From Trichomonas vaginalis G3 (taxonomy: Eukaryota; Parabasalia; Trichomonadida; Trichomonadidae), in contig NC_067206.1 of assembly GCF_026262505.1 (NCBI RefSeq), forward strand, positions 29,899,896 to 29,963,895: a stretch of DNA of 64,000 nucleotides, in the 5' to 3' direction. A model generated the notes under the pieces. It was not told the DNA's origin and ran no database searches. It was given only the letters and a program-made list of their open reading frames with translations. The position numbers were made by a program, and so were the translations under genes. Position 1 is the first letter of the stretch. Each line of letters opens with the position of its first letter. Positions 46,817 to 56,230 of the stretch are shown here, piece by piece.

Positions 46817-47619
46817 TTACTTACCAATAAAATTTCTTTGTTATGACACTTTCTCCGGTTTATAGGACCTCTCTCATATTCTATCTTATCGTATCTAAAA
46901 TCATAGTCATGTATGTCCTCTAACCATCTCATGACACTTTCCAAACCACTTTTATCGGATGTAAAGTAAAAGCATGGATGGTTATGTAAAACGTCTAAAG
47001 TTTCTAAAGAGTCTCTCAAAGTCCAGTCTACTTGGTATTGAAAATCCCATGTGTTATAGAACGGCGGGTCCACTATAAAGAAAACATTTTCCTTGTCTTT
47101 ATATTTTTCATACAAATCTGTCCAACGACATCTCACAAACTCTATACCCTCAGTATATTTTTCTATGTTCTTTTTGAAAACCTTTGTATAGTTAAGATAT
47201 AAAACTTTTGACATAAGTGTTTCAATGTCATGAACTCTTATAGCACCACTATATAATAGTCTAGAAGATATACTATCCCAGTCAATATACTCTGCTTTTT
47301 TCAAAACCTCTCTGACAGTATTTTTCTTATCTAATGGTATACGTTCCATCTTACCTATAGGTATCTTTTCTTTTAACTCTTTCAATATTTTGTTTGTGTC
47401 TGGTATATGTTTGAGACGGTTCATATAGTTGTCGAAGTCATTGCATATAATCTTTGAGTCAGGAAATACAGTATGGCACAAATGGGATATATAGAAACTT
47501 CCACCGAACAAATCTACAAATGTTAGACCATTCGGTAGTTTCTTAAGTTCTCTCAATATAATATCTTTACATCTACTCTTATTTCCAAAGAACGGTAACG
47601 GTGGTTTTGTAAAATTCAT
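46801..47619 (-). CDS. Dam-like N6-adenine DNA methyltransferase
   Basis: 272 residues with D12-class Dam features: PPLPFFGNKSR (substrate start, like the family's FxGGK), AdoMet motif FVDLFGGSFYIS (about 34-45), catalytic DPPF in FIVDPPFYNTW (about 180-190), and a C-terminal FYFTSDKSG block. It would methylate adenine in DNA. N6-methyladenine is established as an abundant mark in Trichomonas, so an element-borne enzyme could label or protect element DNA (inference). The frame is full-length. Confidence 0.85.
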   Translation of the reverse strand: MNFTKPPLPFFGNKSRCKDIILRELKKLPNGLTFVDLFGGSFYISHLCHTVFPDSKIICNDFDNYMNRLKHIPDTNKILKELKEKIPIGKMERIPLDKKNTVREVLKKAEYIDWDSISSRLLYSGAIRVHDIETLMSKVLYLNYTKVFKKNIEKYTEGIEFVRCRWTDLYEKYKDKENVFFIVDPPFYNTWDFQYQVDWTLRDSLETLDVLHNHPCFYFTSDKSGLESVMRWLEDIHDYDFRYDKIEYERGPINRRKCHNKEILLVSKCGLK

Positions 47620-47679
47620 TTATATATAATAATAAAAATGTTTTTACCTGAAAAGTGACAGAAAAGTAACAAAACATGT

Positions 47680-47934
47680 ACGAAGAAGTCTTGAAAATTC
47701 AAGAGGGTAGAAAAGAGGTTAGAAAAGAGGTTATATCTAACCTTCTACCCTAAACATTATTTTTGTCTGATTTTACGAAGAAGTCTTGACAAAACATGAA
47801 AACATATATAATTTGTGAAAAGCTCCTGGAAGACCCGTATATAAGAACTTCATTTATACTAAACATCTTCAGGGCTAGAAGGCACGAAGTGCCTGGAAGC
47901 CCCACTACCTTTTTTTTTTTTTTTTTTTTTTTTT
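47680..47934. repeat. Maverick right terminal inverted repeat
   Basis: Inverted relative to the left end: the TTCTACCCT/AGGGTAGAAGG block at about 47,700-47,755, the CTAGAAGGCACGAAGTGCCT palindrome at 47,875-47,895, then a 27-base T run. It has one copy of the terminal motif where the left end has two. Confidence 0.85.
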
Positions 47935-47936
47935 TT

Positions 47937-48266
47937 GGTAACATGGTGATAAGAACAAATAGTCAGTTTGCATGGTTTATGATGAGATAATTTCGATTTA
48001 AAAAAAAACATAAAAATTGATTTTAATGAGCGATTATATTTGAATATGCTCTCCTAATTTGAAGGAACTGGTTAAATCATGAATTGATCATGAATAATTT
48101 TTTTTCAAAATAACAATTATAATTTCATATTCATTATAAGTTGAAAATATATCATAAAGGCTTTATGAATGATAAATTCCTAAAAAACAAGTTAGTTTGT
48201 TTCTGAAAATAATAATAATAAAAACCAATTTAGACCCAATAATTTTTGGCGGGATAATTGAGATGT
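47937..48266. repeat. Outer foldback element, inner part of left terminal arm
   Basis: Inverted copy of 52,070-52,399, matching with only a few differences in homopolymer runs. Continues the arm piece at 22,747-22,851. Confidence 0.9.
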
Positions 48267-48304
48267 TACGATTGAATTAAAAAAAAGCGGTAATACATTT
48301 TTAC

Positions 48305-48527
48305 AATGATGAAGAGGCTGGCAACCTCTAAGTCAAAGCACTTGTTAATGCAATGATGAAGAGGCTGGCAACCTCTAAGTCAAAGCACTTGTTAATGCAA
48401 TGATGAAGAGGTTGGCAACCTCTGAGTCAAAGCACTTGTTAATGCAATGATGAAGAGGCTGGCAACCTCTAAGTCAAAGCACTTGTTAATGCAATGATGA
48501 AGAGGTTGGCAACATCTGAGTTAAAAT
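48305..48527. repeat. 47-base tandem repeat, about 4.7 copies
   Basis: Units begin AATGATGAAGAGGCTGGCAA at 48,305, 48,352, 48,399, 48,446 and 48,493. Each contains the short inverted pair GAGG...CCTC. One or two substitutions mark single units. No coding sense. Confidence 0.9.
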
Positions 48528-48666
48528 ACTTTTCCCAGTGTGGGAGTAATTTGAAAAAAAAATTTAGTTCATATATTGAAAAAAACAAAAGTAAAAATTA
48601 AAGTTTATAGGTTGTGTTTTGATGAGCTAATTGTTAAGATATTGTAGTTATAAAGAAAAATTTGAG

Positions 48667-49340
48667 TTTCGAGGAAGTTTCTCGACAGAGGAAACTTTCA
48701 TATCGAATGTTGCCTCTGTCGAGAAACTTCCTCACACCTCAAGAGATGCGAAGAACTTTTGACAGGCAAAGTGCAATATTGATAGGTGATTGCACTCTGC
48801 CTGTCACATACATCTCGACAGAGGCAACATTCGATATGAAAGTTTCCTCTGTCGAGAAACTTCCTCACACCTCAAGAGATGCGAAGAACTTTTGACAGGC
48901 AAAGTGCAATATTGATAGGTGATTGCACTTTGCCTGTCACATACATCTCGACAGAGGCAACATTCGATATGAAAGTTTCCTCTGTCGAGAAACTTCCTCA
49001 CACCTCAAGAGATGCGAAGAACTTTTGACAGGCAAAGTGCAATATTGATAGGTGATTGCACTTTGCCTGTCACATACATCTCGACAGAGGCAACATTCGA
49101 TATGAAAGTTTCCTCTGTCGAGAAACTTCCTCACACCTCAAGAGATGCGAAGAACTTTTGACAGGCAAAGTGCAATATTGATAGGTGATTGCACTTTGCC
49201 TGTCACATACATCTCGACAGAGGCAACATTCGATATGAAAGTTTCCTCTGTCGAGAAACTTCCTCACACCTCAAGAGATGCGAAGAACTTTTGACAGGCA
49301 AAGTGCAATATTGATAGGTGATTGCACTTTGCCTCTCCAA
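48667..49340. repeat. 133-base hairpin satellite, about 5 copies
   Basis: Units repeat with an exact 133-base period and almost no differences. Each unit holds two strong hairpins: CTCGACAGAGG...CCTCTGTCGAG around an AACATTCGATATGAAAGTTT loop, and GACAGGCAAAGTGCAAT paired with ATTGCACTTTGCCTGTC. The left edge starts with a palindrome variant, CGAGGAAGTTTCTCGACAGA. The open frames across it repeat with the unit and are not genes. Confidence 0.92.
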
Positions 49341-49405
49341 ACTCTCAAATATGCTTCTCACCATACATCAAACGGGCAAATTTCTCCTTAAATTTCTCTT
49401 TATTT

Positions 49406-51233
49406 GAAAGGTTTTCAACAAAGCTATACCTTAAAAATCTGTGCTTGTTATATCTGATCATTTGTGTGTTAGGGGAGGTAAATTTATTCCACTAGAGCAA
49501 ATTTTTTCCGAGTTTCTCATTCGATGAGAAACCTCGGAACAACTCTTCAATAGTGTAATGAATTTGTGGTATTTGTCCTGCAAACAGCGAGAGAACTTGT
49601 CTGTAATTCGTTTATGATGAAGTTATCTGGATGTCTCTCAGATGAGGAAGGAAGTCCAGAAAACTTCACCATAAGTTAATACTTGTGTATTTCTATGACT
49701 CTCTTCACGTCAGAGAATGTAAATTTACTCGAATAGGGCAAAGTTCTGCTCAAGTTTCTCATTTGATGAGAAACCTCGGAAGAACTTTGCCCTAAGGTAA
49801 TGTATATGTGATTGTTGGCCCGCAGAGAAACAAGGAATCTGTTTGTATTTCGTTTATGGTGAAGTTCTCGGATGTTCTCTCAAATTATATGGAAAATCAA
49901 GAGAACTTCACCATAATTTGTTGTAGTTGTGATTCTCTGGCTCTTTGCCGGCCAGAAAACTAGAAAATAGTTTATAGTGGGAGTATGCTCGATGAATACC
50001 TACTCACTAAAAATATACGTTATTTTTTGTTTTCCTATGGGAAAATAGTTTTGATTTTTATACTATCGTATGCTTTGTTATTGCATGAATTGTCTATTTT
50101 CTTAATAAAAACTCATTTTTCCGTGTGATTCTGAATCAATGCATTCCAAAAAAGCGTTTTCCGCCTTTGAAACGTGAAAACACACATTGCATGAAGAATC
50201 AGAGAAGATTTTCTAACTCGAAGAATTCCAAAAAAAAACCAATTATAGTTTTTTATCGTGAAAAATTTACTTTTTAACTACGAAATTTTTAAAACGCGAT
50301 TTTTTTGGAGATTTTTAGAAAATTCAAATATGATAGACATGTGTTATTTTATGTGCTCTATGAGTTTATCAGCTTAATTTGGAGTTATTATCAAATTTCA
50401 AAAAGTCTAAAAAATTGAAAGATAGAAAATCTTCTCTGATTCTTCATGCAATGTGTGTTTTCACGTTTCAAAGGCGGAAAACGCTTTTTTGGAATGCATT
50501 GATTCAGAATCACACGGAAAAATGAGTTTTTATTAAGAAAATAGACAATTCATGCAATAACAAAGCATACGATAGTATAAAAATCAAAACTATTTTCCCA
50601 TAGGAAAACAAAAAATAACGTATATTTTTAGTGAGTAGGTATTCATCGAGCATACTCCCACTATAAACTATTTTCTAGTTTTCTGGCCGGCAAAGAGCCA
50701 GAGAATCACAACTACAACAAATTATGGTGAAGTTCTCTTGATTTTCCATATAATTTGAGAGAACATCCGAGAACTTCACCATAAACGAAATACAAACAGA
50801 TTCCTTGTTTCTCTGCGGGCCAACAATCACATATACATTACCTTAGGGCAAAGTTCTTCCGAGGTTTCTCATCAAATGAGAAACTTGAGCAGAACTTTGC
50901 CCTATTCGAGTAAATTTACATTCTCTGACGTGAAGAGAGTCATAGAAATACACAAGTATTAACTTATGGTGAAGTTTTCTGGACTTCCTTCCTCATCTGA
51001 GAGACATCCAGATAACTTCATCATAAACGAATTACAGACAAGTTCTCTCGCTGTTTGCAGGACAAATACCACAAATTCATTACACTATTGAAGAGTTGTT
51101 CCGAGGTTTCTCATCGAATGAGAAACTTCGGAAAAAATTTGCTCTAGTGGAATAAATTTACCTCCCCTAACACACAAATGATCAGATATAACAAGCACAG
51201 ATTTTTAAGGTATAGCTTTGTTGAAAACCTTTC
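49406..51233. repeat. Giant palindrome, 810-base arms with 207-base centre
   Basis: Arms 49,406-50,215 and 50,423-51,233 are inverted copies with very few differences. Each arm itself carries local hairpins built of GAGAAAC/GTTTCTC and GAACTT/AAGTTC words (for example TTCTCATTCGATGAGAA). No protein frame. In single-stranded form it would fold into one hairpin over 800 pairs long. Confidence 0.93.
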
Positions 51234-51831
51234 AACGAATGAGAAAGTTAGGAAAAACTCTACCTTATAAGATCAACTATAGAATTCATAGCTCTTTGAA
51301 TACTAGGAAACATTAATGCAGTAGTTTAAGGCAAAGTTTTTCCGAGATCTACGAAGGATAGAGAGATCTCGGAAGAACTTTGCTCTGCACAAGTAATTTC
51401 AGAATCTATGGTCCTCTAAGGACCAGAGGACGGTAATGTAAAAGAATGATGTCAATAGCAGATAAATAATAGCCTTAGAAGTTCAATACGTGCACAGTTT
51501 GACTACATTGCCCTAGTAGTTAGACTGTACAGGTATTGTACTTCTGGCCTAAAAAATCCTCATTGAAGACAATAGGTAGAAACTCAAATTGTTGATAAAT
51601 ATCCCAAAATATCATAAGAGAGCCCATTATTGTTACCTGGCTCCTTCCTGGCTTTCAAAGTCTGTAAACGAGAAGTCTTGGCTCTTGTGGTAATTGCTTC
51701 CAAGAGGTTTACTCAATTCGAGTAAAACTATAAACCCTGTAACTGACATGTACTTCCTTGAATGGGCATTAAAAGTAATTTAACCTAACGAATAGTAACA
51801 TGACCACTATTTTGATGACTAAGAAATGTAA

Positions 51832-52024
51832 TTCATCAAATTGGCAGTTCGATGAATGATACCATGCAATCAACAACTGGTTTGTTACAATTTGGCTTGA
51901 TTCATCAAATTGGCGGTTTGATGAACCGAATATTGTAATCCAGACTAGGTCAGTTACAATTTGGCTTGATTCATCAAATTGGCGGTTTGATGAACCGAAT
52001 ATTGTAATCCAGATTAGGTCAGTT
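51832..52024. repeat. 69-base tandem repeat, about 3 copies
   Basis: Units start at 51,832, 51,901 and 51,970 with TTCATCAAATTGGCGGTTTG; the last two are nearly identical and the first diverged. Each has the inverted pair TCATCAAA...TTTGATGA. Confidence 0.85.
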
Positions 52025-52069
52025 GCTTGTTGGTCATAGATAATAATGACACCTTTCAGTTTTTGTTAA

Positions 52070-52503
52070 ACATCTCAATTATCCCGCCAAAAATTATTGG
52101 GTCTAAATTGGTTTTTATTATTATTATTTTCAGAAACAAACTAACTTGTTTTTTAGGAATTTATCATTCATAAAGCCTTTATGATATATTTTCAACTTAT
52201 AATGAATATGAAATTATAATTGTTATTTTGAAAAAAAATTATTCATGATCAATTCATGATTTAACCAGTTCCTTCAAATTAGGAGAGCATATTCAAATAT
52301 AATCGCTCATTAAAATCAATTTTTATGTTTTTTTTTAAATCGAAATTATCTCATCATAAACCATGCAAACTGACTATTTGTTCTTATCACCATGTTACCA
52401 ATATCAGAATTGTCTTTACAGCCAAAATTTCGCTCGATAAAAGTCCATCCAATAGTGAGATAATTGAGCAACGAACATTTTTCCATATCACAAAAAACCT
52501 CCC
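52070..52503. repeat. Outer foldback element, uninterrupted right terminal arm
   Basis: 434 bases, inverted copy of the two left-arm pieces together. The region around 52,392-52,404 preserves the Maverick target site without insert. Confidence 0.9.
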
Positions 52504-53832
52504 CATAATTGAATTACGTGAACTGTTGAAAAATCCATTGTCAAAAAAAATTAGAGAAAAAAATAGAGATTATTCTGATGTTAGGAAATAAAATATAATA
52601 CTATGTGTAATTAGAATATCGGTTTTCCATAGTTTATCAATATATGATTTTTTTTTATAAAAAAAAAATAATCAAATGTTGTCTTTGTCCTGTGTCTGTT
52701 AAAATATGAACCAGATTAATATTTAATTGCATTTGAGATAACTAAAAAAAAACAAAATTTGGATAAAAATTAAAAATGTTGAATAAAGTACAATAGAAGG
52801 ATAGAGTCACCATAATTTGTAGTTTGGCATTTATTTGTTCTTGTTATTCAATTTGAATTTTGATTTTTTCCAAATATGATTGAGATTGTAAAATTTCTTA
52901 ATGAAACCAGTATTTATTTGTTGTTGTTGGGTGTACTTTGGTATGTTTTGAATAATAGATGATATTTCGAATATTCGTCTAAACTTTAAGTAGGTGTCTC
53001 AAAAATGAAGGTGATCATTCAATTTTTTTAAAATACCATTCAAAATAAATAGTGGGCCATACAAATGAAAAGTTAATTAAATCATCCTAATTTGATTTAT
53101 GTTCTAGGAATAATAAGTTAGTTGATTTCAGATATCTGAAATTATCAATTTAAAAAGAAACAGAAATAAACAGTATAATTATGTAAATTCACACAAGTTA
53201 TGAAGTTTTAATTTAGGCAGAATCAATTTCAACATTGAATGATATTCAAAATATTAACATTCAAAAAATAAATATTGGAAAATATATATTGTTTTATATA
53301 AGAATATTCGAAGAATTTATAACTTAAAAATATAGATATTTTAATAATGAAAAATTGAAATATCGATATTAAAATAAACTTCACAATATAGAAAGATTTT
53401 GTAATTCAAATAATTTTGAATTCGGTTATAAAAATTGTATCATATTTCAGTTTAATATACACAATTCCATTCTTAGAGAAAAATATAATTCATAATCACA
53501 AAAATTCTACAATTTTGACAAAATTATTTTTAACTCACATATTTATTTCGAAATTTCAAAGAAAATTTGAAATGTAAAAATAACTCAAAAAGTGGTTTTA
53601 AATTGGCTTGTACTCAAAATGATTAATTATTATCAAATTGTATGTTCCATCATAAGAGGTTTTTATTTCCTATGAATATTTTTAAAAAATAATCCCTGTG
53701 AAATTAGAAATCTTCGAAACTTCGACATAACACCCAAATTATGTTAGAAAACCTAATAATCTATATAAAATTAATATGAATTTTGGTATTAATTCGACAG
53801 CTTTATTAGAAATAAATTTAAAAATAACGAAA
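52504..53832. other. AT-rich intergenic DNA, no gene seen
   Basis: 1.3 kb between the outer element and the leftward membrane protein gene. Homopolymer-rich with short frames only. A frame that starts inside the element's arm runs to 52,591, but nothing marks it as a gene. Confidence 0.5.
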
Positions 53833-55086
53833 TCAAACGAGGTTTGATGTCATTGAAGGTGCTTCCATATGCACCTCAGCAAATACATCAGTGTCGTTTT
53901 CTCCACGTTTGGCTCGGCCTTCAAGACCTTTGTACATTTTCTTTGTTAGGACAGATCTGATGTATTGAACTTTCGGAATCCAAATAGCGTCCATAATATA
54001 ATGGTAGCCAAAAACTGCGAGCACTGCGTACAGTTTCTTGTTGAATCCGCTTGTAAAGTATCTGAAGAATTTCGATCCATTTCCAGAAATAGCGTATCTC
54101 ATGAGATTCTTTGGATAGTTAGTAATCCATGATTCATATTGCCCTTCTCCTTGATGCTTCAGACGATTGACTTCTGCAAATTGTTTAATCTCATCTTCAA
54201 GAACTGAGTCAAAAGTATATGTAATATCGCATCTGTAAACTGTGATCATGTTCTGGGAGTATGGTGTGGTCTCTCCATATGATTGCCAGCTGCCATACTC
54301 GATGTTTGAAGAATCATGGATTCTGTGCTCCTTGGACTCACCAGGATTCTTGTATGAAACCATCCAATGCATCTTAGGTTCAGGAGGAGCAGAAACATTT
54401 TCCTCAATTGCAGATATTAACTCGTCAAACTCGACAAGAGGGTAATTGAGTTCTCTGTATGTACTTCCAGCATCGAGTTCTGGGAGCTTAGGGCAGCAAA
54501 GCCTCTTATTGACTTCATCATCTGTTTCATTGATAACAGAGGATTGGCTTTCAGCTAAGAATGTTGCACCATTACGGTTGCATAGATTCAAGAAGTATAG
54601 TGTAATAGAAGCTGCCAGGCCAAGCATTCCTAAAATGTACCAAAACGCTATATGTTTTGTCCACAAGCCAGATCTTACTGAACAAGACATCGACATTATG
54701 AGCATTGCCCAAAATACATTAAGCAGCAAGCTCATAAATAAAGCGTAGTAATTTTGATATTTTCTAAGAACGCCAATTCCCAAAAATAAGATCGTTGGAG
54801 TAATTGCTATAAGAATTGATATGAATACTCCTAATATTGATGTTTGGCAGAAAACTTCTTCTGTCTTATGAAAACAATGAGATTTAATTTTTACTGATTC
54901 ATTATCATATACGCATTTATAATCACAAACTTCTCCAAAACAGCAAAATTGGCCATCTTGGAGTTCTCCTGTGCATGTTCCTACTGATTCGTCCGTATAA
55001 CGAATGGATAGTAAGAAATGTAACATAAAAAAAATAAAAGTGACAATGTCAAAAAATATGGGTCTGATCAGTGCGATTAATTTCAT
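53833..55086 (-). CDS. Multi-span membrane protein with Cys-rich loop
   Basis: 417 residues. Hydrophobic segments at about 5-30, 82-106, 110-136 and 145-168, with a possible further one near 355-372. The loop between the first two has seven Cys (CTGELQDGQFCC, CDYKC and so on) and should face outside or the lumen, held by disulfides. A large soluble domain follows, with TTPYSQNMITVYRCDITYTF. I do not recognise the family; the layout somewhat recalls TMEM151-type proteins, without proof. An initiator-like TCATT lies 13-17 bases before the ATG. Confidence 0.75.
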   Translation of the reverse strand: MKLIALIRPIFFDIVTFIFFMLHFLLSIRYTDESVGTCTGELQDGQFCCFGEVCDYKCVYDNESVKIKSHCFHKTEEVFCQTSILGVFISILIAITPTILFLGIGVLRKYQNYYALFMSLLLNVFWAMLIMSMSCSVRSGLWTKHIAFWYILGMLGLAASITLYFLNLCNRNGATFLAESQSSVINETDDEVNKRLCCPKLPELDAGSTYRELNYPLVEFDELISAIEENVSAPPEPKMHWMVSYKNPGESKEHRIHDSSNIEYGSWQSYGETTPYSQNMITVYRCDITYTFDSVLEDEIKQFAEVNRLKHQGEGQYESWITNYPKNLMRYAISGNGSKFFRYFTSGFNKKLYAVLAVFGYHYIMDAIWIPKVQYIRSVLTKKMYKGLEGRAKRGENDTDVFAEVHMEAPSMTSNLV

Positions 55087-55166
55087 ATAGATATGGAATG
55101 AACTTATATGTTAGATATCGGACTTAAAGTCCAAAATCAATTATAACTCTTTTTTGATCAAAAATA

Positions 55167-55754
55167 TCAGTTATCATCAAATTCAGCGCCAATATCGGTA
55201 GTCCGAATAATATTGGTTACCTTGTTGATACCTATAAGCTTGAAGAACAGTTTCAAAACGCAATTAATTATCAAGATTGAAACTAAATCATAAAAATTTT
55301 GCGTCATCACGATATATTGTATCATTGCTATTATATAAAAATGAGTGTCTGTAAACTTAAACTTCTTGATTCTGAAATAATAAACTGGTTTGTGATTAAT
55401 AAGAAAAGTGATAAATTGCGAATAAGGTAGATATGATACACCGTATGAGTGTAGTGGAATAAAGAATCTACTGAGAAAAATTGAGATAGATATTAAAAAT
55501 ATCCAAATTGCGAAGCGGAAAGAGCCAACAGAAACTTCAACACCGCTCATTAAAAGTAGCATTATAATTGTTGAACCATAATTTCCAGGTAACGGTGCAA
55601 ACAATGCAATCATCGGATAAATATACTGAGCGTATTGTTTAAAAAACAGCAAGAAAATAGAAGAGGAAGTAATTACAAGTAGCATAATTAATGTTACAAT
55701 ATGCTGTGAAACCCAATTCAATGGTCCGAAAATAATGTTATTATTTTGGAACAT
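55167..55754 (-). CDS. Polytopic membrane protein, possibly rhomboid/Derlin-like
   Basis: 195 residues from the ATG at 55,754; the frame extends 16 codons upstream only from a GTG, and an initiator-like TCATT lies between. Five or six hydrophobic helices. The second half of helix two to three reads YIYPMIALFAPLPGNYGSTI and is followed by VGSFRFAIWIFLISISIFL, a spacing reminiscent of rhomboid pseudoproteases such as UBAC2 or Derlins. No GxSx or catalytic His is seen. The assignment is weak. Confidence 0.6.
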   Translation of the reverse strand: MFQNNNIIFGPLNWVSQHIVTLIMLLVITSSSIFLLFFKQYAQYIYPMIALFAPLPGNYGSTIIMLLLMSGVEVSVGSFRFAIWIFLISISIFLSRFFIPLHSYGVSYLPYSQFITFLINHKPVYYFRIKKFKFTDTHFYIIAMIQYIVMTQNFYDLVSILIINCVLKLFFKLIGINKVTNIIRTTDIGAEFDDN

Positions 55755-55802
55755 CAAAATAAAAATGATCAGACTGCCAAAATGGTTGCTTGTTGTATGC
55801 AC

Positions 55803-56230
55803 TAACTAATCAATTAAGAATAATTATTATTGTATACAAAAAATACTGACTAAATTGCTCAATCCAAAAAAAAATATATTTTTAAGACCTTGTGAAGTTG
55901 AAACAAATATCCATAACAATTACAAGCTAACTTCATATCTTATAAAGCTGTTTCCTTCAAAAAAAACCTTTGATCGAAATTTCCGGTTATCAAAACTATT
56001 TTTCAAATTTAATGTTTAAATAATATTGTGTATGAGAATGTTATATAAAATATAATAAAATGAGATCTCAAATGCGTAAAATAAAGATGACAAATCCTTT
56101 ACATTTTACGAAAATGTTTGTGATCTACTGATTAATATAATTTCAGATTTTTTCGAAAAAACGAAAATATTTTTGAGAAAGATTAGCGAAGAATTCAATA
56201 GTTTACATATGGATTTAATCAATTTCTTTG
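55803..56230. other. Divergent intergenic region, no gene seen
   Basis: AT-rich region between the leftward membrane protein gene and the rightward coiled-coil gene. It should hold both promoters. I see no firm initiator before 56,231. Confidence 0.4.

Larger units (their letters stand above)
22852..47934. mobile_element. Maverick/Polinton element, 25.1 kb, partly broken
   Basis: Terminal inverted repeats tipped with poly-A (left) and poly-T (right), a 5-base target duplication and the Polinton gene set identify the family: capsid, putative penton, packaging ATPase, protein-primed DNA polymerase B and integrase. I do not find the Ulp1-like protease. Extra genes are a superfamily 3 helicase, HNH nuclease, three KilA-N proteins, adenine methyltransferase and tail-fibre-like proteins. 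The left third is read rightward, most of the right half leftward. Integrase, polymerase and some structural parts look broken, perhaps six to ten breaks overall, so this copy is a fossil. Intact target duplication, unbroken poly-A/T tips and the near-perfect match of the interrupted arm to its partner suggest a fairly recent insertion. Confidence 0.93.
22747..52503. mobile_element. Outer hairpin-rich foldback-type element, interrupted by a Maverick
   Basis: About 4.67 kb without the Maverick. The terminal arms of about 434 bases are 22,747-22,851 plus 47,937-48,266 (left) and 52,070-52,503 (right). The interior has no credible protein; it holds a 47-base tandem repeat, a 133-base hairpin satellite, an 810-base palindrome and a 69-base tandem repeat, in that order. 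No clear target duplication at the outer ends (left flank TTTGAGGC, right flank CCATAATT). Structurally a foldback-like or otherwise non-autonomous DNA element. I do not recognise a described family. Confidence 0.75.

Noticed and set aside
22852-47934. Reading the 25 kb element as an integrated phage or bacterial contamination because of its tail-fibre, Dam and HNH genes
   Set aside because: Capsid, penton-like, packaging ATPase, protein-primed polymerase, RVE integrase, terminal inverted repeats and a 5-base target duplication in host repeat DNA all fit a Maverick.
22852-47934. LTR retroelement, suggested by the integrase
   Set aside because: No long direct repeats, reverse transcriptase or primer-binding site; the integrase sits in a Polinton gene set.
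48305-48527. Regular direct repeats that might suggest a CRISPR-like array
   Set aside because: The 47-base units are directly adjacent with no variable spacers, and the setting is eukaryotic mobile DNA; it is a plain tandem repeat.
48804-49267. Three identical 65-codon frames on the minus strand
   Set aside because: They recur with the 133-base satellite period and consist of hairpin sequence; no independent sign of coding.
52325-52591. 88-codon frame across the right arm of the outer element
   Set aside because: The same peptide is read in the inverted left arm and then diverges; the frame follows the repeat rather than a gene. I could not exclude a short remnant.
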